Origin: Apostichopus japonicus
Taxonomy: Eukaryota; Echinodermata; Holothuroidea; Aspidochirotida; Stichopodidae
NCBI RefSeq assembly: GCF_037975245.1
Contig: NC_092579.1
Span: 27,579,666-27,643,665 of the forward strand
Reading direction: 5' to 3'
Length of the DNA: 64,000 nt
Numbering within the stretch: position 1 is the stretch's first letter; every line of letters begins with the position of its first letter. The translations under genes and the position numbers were made by a program. The notes under the pieces were generated by a model that did no database searches, was not told the origin of the DNA, and worked only from the letters and a program-made list of their open reading frames with translations. Shown here in pieces: positions 60,601 to 64,000 of this stretch.

Positions 60601-63211
60601 ATTTGCACATCCACCTCATCATCTTAGAAAAATTATGCTGGCATAAGTCATGTATAAAGTAGAGTACATAAGTACATAGTAATGAATACTGTTTGTGTGA
60701 CTGTTTTAGAAGGTGTGTATTTGGTCATGGTAAGCAATGCTTGGTGGTCCACATAAAATCCCTATGTTAAGGTCTTTCCTATTACAAAAGAAATACAAAA
60801 TTTCTTTAAAATTCTGAACAATATGTGATTTTTTTTGATTACCTTCTTCTTTTGAATTGCAGCCTTAACAGAAGAATCAGTTCCACAGAATTTGCAACGT
60901 AAGTCCCCTAACATATCTTAAACTATCCAGTTTTGAGTGGTACGTTTGTTTGCCTGCTTGATATGAATTTTGTGTTTCATCTTTCTTCTGAACTTGATTT
61001 GACTTTCACTAGCATCTGCTGTTGTAAATAAGAAACTCCTTGAGGTGTGAGGAATGCAATTCATTTAACTGAAGTGGTAGCTATAGTGAGCTTAATGTTC
61101 TAGCAGATTGTGCATCTCCACATTGGCCAGATGCAGCAGATTCCAGTCTAACATTGGTCACTATCATTTAGTGGTTATCTCATCTGTCAACAAAACACTT
61201 CTCTCTTTGCATTTATTTGATCGAGGGTGTTTTCAGGGTAAGGAGGGGTAAAGGGGTTCAAGGAAAATGTCCTGAATCCTGACCTTTGCCTTCCTAATTT
61301 TTCAGAACTACCTGTTATCTGGTACCAATTATCTGGTTTCCTATTAGACACCTAATCCCTCATCCCTCTCCCCTCCCCTCCCCGTCCCCTCTCTCCTCTC
61401 CTCTCTCCTCTCCTCTCCCCTCTCTCCTCTCCCCACCCCTCTCCCCCATCCATCCACATTGCTGCCTTCCATGGCTGATATCCTTCCGATGCCCTCCGTA
61501 ACAGATGTTTCTGTTCTTGAAGTCTTACAAATGAACCGGTATCCCCGTTGATAAGCGTCACGAATAATATTTGCATTCATTTGCATAATTGATATTTCCG
61601 TTGGTTTTCTATTATCCAGGCAGCTGTATCGGTCTTCTTCCTCTAATAATATCCCGTTGGGGCCCGCGGGGGAGGCCTACGGGGAGTATGCCGCATCTGA
61701 GGGCGACATCATGGAACTGACGGATAAGGTATTTAAAAGAAAGGCCAAGGTTTCTCTTTACATCCCTCCCCCTGCTGATTTCTGGGTTTGTATCGTCCGA
61801 AACTGGGGCGTATGCCCTGGTTTACAGATGGTTATACATGGCACTGTGGCTTCTTACTGATGCTCCCCCACCCACCCCCCCCCCCCCCTCAGCAAAGAAA
61901 TGGATGTGGGACTTTGACATTTATAGTGGGAGGCAAGAATATCGTTATCACTGTGATCTAAAACAAAATGTTCAGCAATTTCTGAACATTTGTAAGTCTT
62001 ATATTAGCTATAAAACTGTTCTGTAGACCTTCCAAGAATAAATAGTTAGATAGTAGTGATATCATTAAGTCAGATTATATACGGTATAGAACATTGACAC
62101 AGCTGGAACTTGAAGCCAAGTTGAGTGCCAATACGAACAGTTTAGAGACTTATATGAGGAAGGGATTTAGAAAGTGATTTTCAAGTTATTTATAGATTAT
62201 TTCAACACAATTTTTTATGATTCCAACGTTGAGAAAATGTTTATTAATGCAAAAATAAGACGTGAAGAAAATAGATCGTGGGAAATGGGAAATCCAGTCC
62301 CTTGAGGCGACAGTAAACGTCTCTGCTTCCAGTCAAATTGTTTGGTGTGTTTTTGGTTTGAATTGAACGTTTCATTTTTTGGTGATATTATCTTCATTCA
62401 TCCATCTCATTTTTTGTTTCTGTTATTTTATCTTTTTTTTTTTTATTTACTCACCAGGTGAGAGAACTTGAATCACAGGTGCTGTACCTTGAGAAGGATA
62501 ATGCTTGTATAGAAGATGGTCGAGAAAAATTGAAAAGTGACAACACACATCTACATAAACAGTGAGTAAAATAATCAAGAATTAGTAAAAGTTAAAGGCA
62601 CTCCTTTAAATATCAATGAAAAAAATTAAAAAAAGGAAAATGTATTAACACAGCTCATTGCAGCTTTTGCAATGCAACTTTCCCTTGCTTGAAAACAGAT
62701 ATTGCATAATTCGTTTGCTGCATCAATCTTATCTAGAATGAGATCTGGCCCAAGGATAATTATGTCATCAGGCCCTCTCTTCCAAGGTTCATTCTTCCTG
62801 AAGTATATTGTGCAAATTGAAATACATTATTCCTTATTTGCCTGTGTCCCCTTTAAGGCGGGGAGGAGGGGGGGGGGGTATTTATATAAAATTTAACGAC
62901 ATATTTTTGGTAGAACAGTAATTAGTACAGCGGGTGAACATCGTCCTGAGAGGGATAACCATTGAGTTAAAGCCAATTTTTGCATAGCAATGGTCATTCC
63001 CTTGTAAAAATATTCAAACACATTTTGCCTCGCTTTAGATCATTCATCCCTATCATTCCGAAGGTCGTCCTCAGTAAAGCCAAGATTATTAAGTCTTTGG
63101 ATTCTTTTCTTTATTTATAGCAAAGAATTATTAGAAGAACAGATGAAGGAGTTAGACCAGAGGCTGGATGAGACGGTGAAAGAACGAGAAGCTAAATATT
63201 CTGAGGCCTTA
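16189..63211 (+). CDS. RAB11FIP4-like: Rab11 family-interacting protein 3/4 homologue, N-terminal part (9 exons)
   Basis: The join is 16189-16314, 22350-22458, 26523-26626, 38270-38499, 42131-42304, 60863-60898, 61620-61728, 62458-62561 and 63121-63211 (1083 nt, 361 codons). Every junction is GT-AG and in phase. Class II Rab11-FIPs bind Rab11 (and Arf6) and guide recycling endosomes, notably to the cleavage furrow in cytokinesis. Visible matches in order: two EF-hand-like segments (residues about 8-75; LDPSCTGYIDF matches LDP---G-I-F of vertebrate FIP3/4), ESTFNEYDD (as in FIP3 ESTYSE), EEQYEDYGEND, NRRISSTEFATQL (FIP4 NRKISSTAFGRQL), then DIMELTDKV and the coiled-coil start. Full-length human proteins have roughly 640-760 residues. 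The distal coiled coil and the Rab11-binding domain are beyond the window. Confidence 0.93.
16626..17252. mobile_element. Non-autonomous DNA transposon, 627 bp, 8-bp TSD, subterminal repeat arrays
   Basis: The ends are inverted repeats: the left begins GGGTGTTACTAAAACGAATG and the right, read on the minus strand, begins GGGACAAACTAAAACGAATG. Both sides are flanked by AAATATAG (16618-16625 and 17253-17260), a perfect 8-bp duplication. Copies of CGAATGACA are clustered near both ends (about four left, about eight right, in opposite orientations). No transposase is encoded. The 8-bp duplication fits hAT, P or Merlin groups; the GGG ends do not decide between them. Confidence 0.85.
17642..18007. 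mobile_element. hAT-like MITE, 366 bp, TSD ATTACCAG
   Basis: It begins CAGTGGCGTAGGAA and ends TTCCTACGGCCTTG (11 of 14 terminal positions pair). It is flanked by perfect direct copies of ATTACCAG (17634-17641 and 18008-18015). CAGTG-type termini with an 8-bp TSD are typical of hAT elements. The interior is G/C-rich and self-complementary (GGGGGGCTGG against CCAGCCCCCC near the right end) and codes for nothing. Confidence 0.9.
18150..18189. repeat. Perfect 40-bp palindrome
   Basis: The left half TACTTGAGTCCATCGGACTA is followed directly by its exact reverse complement, with no spacer and no mismatch. It begins 142 bp after the hAT-like MITE. Flanking bases do not continue the symmetry, and no flanking duplication is obvious. 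Confidence 0.95.
21239..21780. mobile_element. TTAA-flanked foldback element (542 bp)
   Basis: The left end TTAAAAGAATAGTCCAGGTC matches the inverted right end GACTTGGACTATTCTTTTAA. Complementarity continues inward through most of both halves: GTTCACTTT...CAGGCGTGATGTCA on one side is mirrored by TGACGTCACACCTGTTTGC on the other, so the element is a long imperfect hairpin. TTAA at both ends suggests a TTAA-targeting family (piggyBac- or Kolobok-like). No transposase is present. Open frames in the two arms resemble each other only because the arms are inverted copies. Confidence 0.8.
22350..22458 (+). CDS. Rab11-FIP exon 2 (EF-hand-like 2)
   Basis: The acceptor is TTTGATAG and the donor GTAAAG; phase goes from 0 to 1. 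It encodes EVKSIGLLEALDPSCTGYID then FQAFRRGVKTI. This is the most diagnostic match to vertebrate FIP3/FIP4 (LDP----G-I-F--F--G). Loop position 12 is Ala, so this hand also looks unable to hold calcium in the usual way. Confidence 0.92.
22730..22962. repeat. CCATC pentanucleotide satellite
   Basis: A nearly pure-pyrimidine + strand built from CCATC, CCATCCC and CCTTCCATC variants, with a homogeneous (CCATC)n core at about 22863-22910. Open frames of Pro/Ser/His (+) or Gly/Trp/Met (-) across it are repeat artefacts. Confidence 0.9.
24739..24836. repeat. (TA)n microsatellite
   Basis: About 100 bp of alternating TA with a few TTTA and TACA interruptions. Confidence 0.95.
25852..26150 (-). mobile_element. 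CR1/L2-like LINE 3' end
   Basis: The + strand reads (AAT)n, TTTATTCTTATATAGCGCTT, then GATCTCAAAGCACTTCACAA. On the minus strand this is the typical CR1/L2 end: TTGTGAAGTGCTTTGAGATC, then AAGCGCTATATAAGAATAAA, then (ATT)n. The A-rich stretch up to about 26150 is probably older 3' UTR of the same element. No polymerase remains. Confidence 0.75.
26523..26626 (+). CDS. Rab11-FIP exon 3
   Basis: The acceptor is TTCTACACAG and the donor GTGAGT; phase goes from 1 to 0. It encodes ASSMSVPTTAISFSFNIDEI and an acidic end (SDDDTHSNG). It has no strong family motif; it is accepted on phase, splice sites and composition. Confidence 0.75.
28515..28761. mobile_element. Small TTAA-type inverted-repeat element (about 247 bp)
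   Basis: The left end TTAGAGGTAGTCAGTATAGG then CCCCAAAT is mirrored by ATTTGGGGCCAATACAGCAT then ACCTTTAA at the right. About 30 terminal bases match with several mismatches, so it is an older MITE than the 8-bp-TSD elements. One TTAA is intact; the left one reads TTAG. Confidence 0.55.
31733..32129. mobile_element. hAT-like MITE, 397 bp, TSD AATTATAT
   Basis: It begins CAGTGGCGGAGC and ends with its exact complement GCTCCGCCACTG (12-bp perfect TIR). A second shared block, TCAGGGGGG, lies about 15 bp further in. Perfect 8-bp duplications AATTATAT sit at 31725-31732 and 32130-32137. It has no transposase. It shares the CAGTGGCG terminus with the element at 17642, so both may use the same kind of transposase. 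Confidence 0.93.
32199..32348. repeat. Direct tandem duplication of about 56 bp
   Basis: GATGGTATTTAAACAAC, TATGATTTCAAAATCCATC and AGGCTTGCAGA occur in the same order at about 32204 and 32299, 95 bp apart, with small differences. Confidence 0.85.
38270..38499 (+). CDS. Rab11-FIP exon 4 (Ser-rich acidic region)
   Basis: The acceptor is CGCCACCAG and the donor GTGAGT; phase goes from 0 to 2. It begins TSESTFNEYDDSVLTDMSED, which parallels the ESTYSE and acidic stretch of FIP3. Then come two serine runs (six and seven residues) around a KKKK patch. These Ser/Lys runs are encoded by TCA/TCC/TCG and AAG/AAA codons and look disordered. Confidence 0.88.
39940..40135. repeat. Degenerate GTATGA/GAGTAT repeat
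   Basis: Loose copies of GAGTATGAGT and GTATGAATGAGT. On the minus strand these read ACTCATACTC, the same theme as the array at 44.9-45.4 kb. Confidence 0.6.
41834..41893. repeat. 15-bp minisatellite, 4 copies
   Basis: Four tandem copies of AACCACCCCCATCCC, with one C-to-T change. The unit length is a multiple of three, so it keeps frames open (Thr-Pro-Ile-Pro type) without being a gene. Confidence 0.93.
42131..42304 (+). CDS. Rab11-FIP exon 5 (EDYGE box)
   Basis: The acceptor is CTCTCCAG and the donor GTAAAA; phase is 2 on both sides. It encodes LNGEEQYEDYGENDVGIEID; human FIP3 and FIP4 carry EEHFEDYGEG and EEQFEDYGEG at the same place. This is a strong family marker. Confidence 0.93.
44920..45412. 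repeat. Degenerate TACTC / GGGGACTTTGTACTC array
   Basis: About 490 bp of variants of GGGGACTTTGTACTCATACT, with units of roughly 18-36 bp and 6-bp TACTCC/TACTCG sub-repeats. Two overlapping open frames of 116 and 119 codons (Tyr/Ser/Leu/Thr repeats) exist only because the repeat lacks stops in those frames. Confidence 0.85.
45603..47314. mobile_element. hAT-like non-autonomous transposon, 1712 bp, TSD ATGCACAA
   Basis: The ends are a perfect 16-bp inverted repeat: TAGGGTTGGGCGATAT at left and ATATCGCCCAACCCTA at right. Both are flanked by ATGCACAA (45595-45602 and 47315-47322). Just inside, TTATCGCGATAATTTTT occurs at the left and AAATATCGCGATAATTTTTG at the right. No open frame above about 80 codons and no transposase motif is visible, so it must move in trans. 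A GC-rich stretch (about 47030-47120) differs in composition from the rest and may be a nested insertion or captured sequence. Confidence 0.93.
47415..47640. repeat. Purine-rich minisatellite (about 20-bp unit)
   Basis: About eleven degenerate copies of GAAGGGGAGGGGACATCAGT. It starts about 90 bp after the hAT-like element. Confidence 0.85.
50107..50145. repeat. Long poly-C run
   Basis: An uninterrupted C run of about 19 within C-rich sequence, the longest C homopolymer in the window. Confidence 0.9.
50689..51310. repeat. Minisatellite of about 70-bp units, about 9 copies
   Basis: Units run GCCAAA-TATTCAATCATATA, GGGTGTAAGTGGGACA, then a G-rich stretch and GATTGAGTGGGAC-GGGGAT. Unit starts fall near 50689, 50750, 50818, 50890, 50962, 51032, 51106, 51174 and 51235. 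Two sub-types (TATTCAATCATATAGGG and AATTGAGTCATGTTGGG) alternate in the middle, suggesting expansion of a two-unit block. Open frames on both strands are artefacts. Confidence 0.93.
51587..51732. repeat. (TA)n microsatellite
   Basis: A TA/TATG/TACA-rich tract of about 145 bp. Confidence 0.93.
58411..58519. mobile_element. 109-bp MITE with 25-bp terminal inverted repeats
   Basis: The left arm begins TTACCTGTCTCCTCACAACC and the right arm ends GGTTGTGAGGGGACAGGTAA; 24 of 25 terminal positions pair. TA sits at the edge of both arms, consistent with a TA duplication (Tc1/mariner type). Matching single ends occur at 40285-40302 and 63621-63640, so this is a repeated family. Confidence 0.82.
59700..60302. 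repeat. AT-rich minisatellite of about 100-bp units, about 6 copies
   Basis: Units contain ACATGTCTAAATGAACATTG, GCATGTCTAAAATGAAAAGT, TAATGTCTAAGTAAACATAT and GTCTAACATGAAAATTCACA in that order. They vary in length through small deletions, and one partial internal duplication lies near 59930. The short word ATGTCTAA recurs several times inside each unit. Confidence 0.93.
60863..60898 (+). CDS. Rab11-FIP exon 6 (36-nt exon)
   Basis: A tiny exon between AATTGCAG and GTAAGT, phase 2 on both sides, encoding LNRRISSTEFA. It matches FIP4 NRKISSTAF and FIP3 TKRLSSK, which confirms it despite the 18.6-kb intron before it. Being in phase on both sides it could be skipped without a frameshift. Confidence 0.88.
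60899..61619 (+). other. Rab11-FIP intron 6
   Basis: A 721-bp intron; the only notable content is the CT-rich tract at 61356-61447. Confidence 0.7.
61356..61447. repeat. (CTCTCC)n pyrimidine tract
   Basis: About 90 bp of CTCTCC/CCCTCC repeats. The minus strand gives Arg/Glu/Gly open frames that are not genes. Confidence 0.92.
61620..61728 (+). CDS. Rab11-FIP exon 7 (Ser/Gly-rich linker into the coiled coil)
   Basis: The acceptor is TATTATCCAG and the donor GTATTT; phase goes from 2 to 0. It encodes QLYRSSSSNNIPLGPAGEAY and ends SEGDIMELTDK, corresponding to QLMHSSN and then DITEKV in human FIP4. It is richer in G and C than the flanking introns. Confidence 0.9.
61729..62457 (+). other. Rab11-FIP intron 7
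   Basis: A 729-bp intron with a C run near 61877-61888 and a long T tract before the acceptor. Nothing else seen. Confidence 0.65.
62458..62561 (+). CDS. Rab11-FIP exon 8 (coiled coil)
   Basis: The acceptor is CTCACCAG and the donor GTGAGT; phase goes from 0 to 2. It encodes VRELESQVLYLEKDNACIED and onwards, matching the FIP4 pattern V-FLE--V-ELE-D. The heptad spacing of Leu/Val marks the start of the long coiled coil. Confidence 0.92.
62562..63120 (+). other. Rab11-FIP intron 8
   Basis: A 559-bp intron with a G run near 62869. Nothing else seen. Confidence 0.65.
63121..63211 (+). CDS. Rab11-FIP exon 9 (coiled coil; last exon in the window)
   Basis: The acceptor is TTTATAG and the donor GTGAGT; phase goes from 2 to 0. 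It encodes KELLEEQMKELDQRLDETVK followed by EREAKYSEAL, a highly charged coiled-coil stretch matching HELEEMVKDQE of FIP4. The gene continues beyond the window. Confidence 0.9.
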
Positions 63212-64000
63212 GTGAGTATTGGATACTATGTGTATACCCCTCCTGCCCACCCCCCCCCAACACCAGTAAGCTCTGGAATTACCTTTGGAATTTAGTATCC
63301 TCTGTAGCTCCAAACAATCTCATGCAATATGCTAATTGGGCATTTAAACCATCAAAAAAGTTGACTGTTTTCTTGTGTTTGCTTCGAAATCGTAGCTGAC
63401 CATGTCACGTTCATGAACAACATTGTGACTTGAATTGAGTATCAAAATATCACCTAAAATCAACGAAGTCGTGCTGAAAAACACTTTTAGATACTTTAGA
63501 TGGTAGAATGAATATTGGGGGGGGGGTAGGAGGGGTCATGGGCCAGTAGGGGCTGGTCACTGAGGGTGTACAATGCTATAGAGATTACCAGTTCACTGTA
63601 GCCATGGTAGAACATGAATACTGAGGTTGTGAGGAGACAGCTTAAAGTTTGTCAGTGATAAATAACCAAATAATTGTGGATTTTCCCCCGAATCAACAAA
63701 ACAGGTTTGGGGGGGGGGGGGGGTTGGGGTAGGGTTAAAGGCTTATTTGGCACTCCACAAGGTTGTAAGTCGCTCTAGCACTTGTGTCAATAATTTCACT
63801 AATATGCAGTATTTGAACAGTCTAAATACCTAGATGTTACATCTCAAGAACATGGAGGTTTACCATATGACCGAACATTAATTTCAGCAACACATTAGGT
63901 CTAACTGGATTGGCATAATAAGTGATCTTTCCATAAAAACATGGTGTTGAATTTTAACCTTCAACCAGGGACATAAACCCAATCATCATCTTTAGTTGTA
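63212..64000 (+). other. Start of Rab11-FIP intron 9
   Basis: The intron continues past the window. It holds a C run (63249), G runs (63518 and 63708, the latter about 16 long) and a single end of the 58.4-kb MITE family at 63621-63640. Confidence 0.6.

Larger units (their letters stand above)
42305..60862 (+). other. Rab11-FIP intron 5 (18.6 kb)
   Basis: The largest intron. It carries a TACTC-type array (44.9 kb), a 1.7-kb hAT-like element (45.6 kb), minisatellites at 47.4, 50.7 and 59.7 kb, a (TA)n tract (51.6 kb), a TA-flanked MITE (58.4 kb) and many G or C runs. The longest open frame in the window (49097-49498, +, 133 codons) lies here but shows no recognisable domain. Confidence 0.6.

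Noticed and set aside
61344-61586. Arg/Glu/Gly-rich minus-strand frames
   Set aside because: Generated by the CT-rich simple repeat in intron 6.

Overview
The window is intron-rich, AT-rich animal DNA. It holds parts of two multi-exon protein-coding genes, both on the + strand, separated by about 9 kb and surrounded by mobile-element debris and tandem repeats. No bacterial-type genes, operons, rRNA or CRISPR arrays are visible. Three things point to a marine invertebrate deuterostome: one Rab11-FIP3/FIP4-like gene that resembles both vertebrate paralogues, CR1/L2-like LINE tails ending in (AAT)n next to an AGCGC motif, and many small terminal-inverted-repeat elements. An echinoderm, perhaps a sea cucumber, is my best guess, but this is an inference and no sequence comparison was run.

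Region 1 (about 1-8.8 kb): the 3' half of a gene for a type I membrane protein. Seven exons with consistent phases (684-7131) encode two fibronectin type III-like domains, a short linker, one transmembrane helix and a cytoplasmic tail of about 24 residues. No catalytic domain follows. The 5' exons lie before the window. A possible 3' UTR runs to a candidate poly(A) signal near 8733. The introns hold a 135-bp tandem array, the tail of a LINE reverse-transcriptase ORF, and a tRNA-derived SINE-like segment next to the last splice acceptor.

Region 2 (about 8.8-16.2 kb): intergenic or long-3'-UTR sequence in which I see no gene.

Region 3 (16.2-64 kb): the 5' part of a Rab11 family-interacting protein 3/4 (nuclear-fallout-like) gene. 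Nine coding exons (16189-63211; 1083 nt, 361 codons) join in one frame at GT-AG boundaries. They encode two EF-hand-like segments, an acidic/serine-rich middle with the conserved E-D-Y-G-E box, an N-R-R-I-S-S-T box, and the start of the coiled coil. The rest of the coiled coil and the Rab11-binding domain lie beyond the window.

The introns are large (up to 18.6 kb). They hold four elements with perfect 8-bp target-site duplications (16.6, 17.6, 31.7 and 45.6 kb), two TTAA-type foldback elements (21.2 and 28.5 kb), a small TA-flanked inverted-repeat element (58.4 kb), a perfect 40-bp palindrome (18.15 kb) and several minisatellites (22.7, 41.8, 45, 47.4, 50.7 and 59.7 kb). I found no clear new cellular system. 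The most unusual structures are the 16.6-kb element, with clustered copies of a 10-bp repeat next to its ends, and the 40-bp palindrome.
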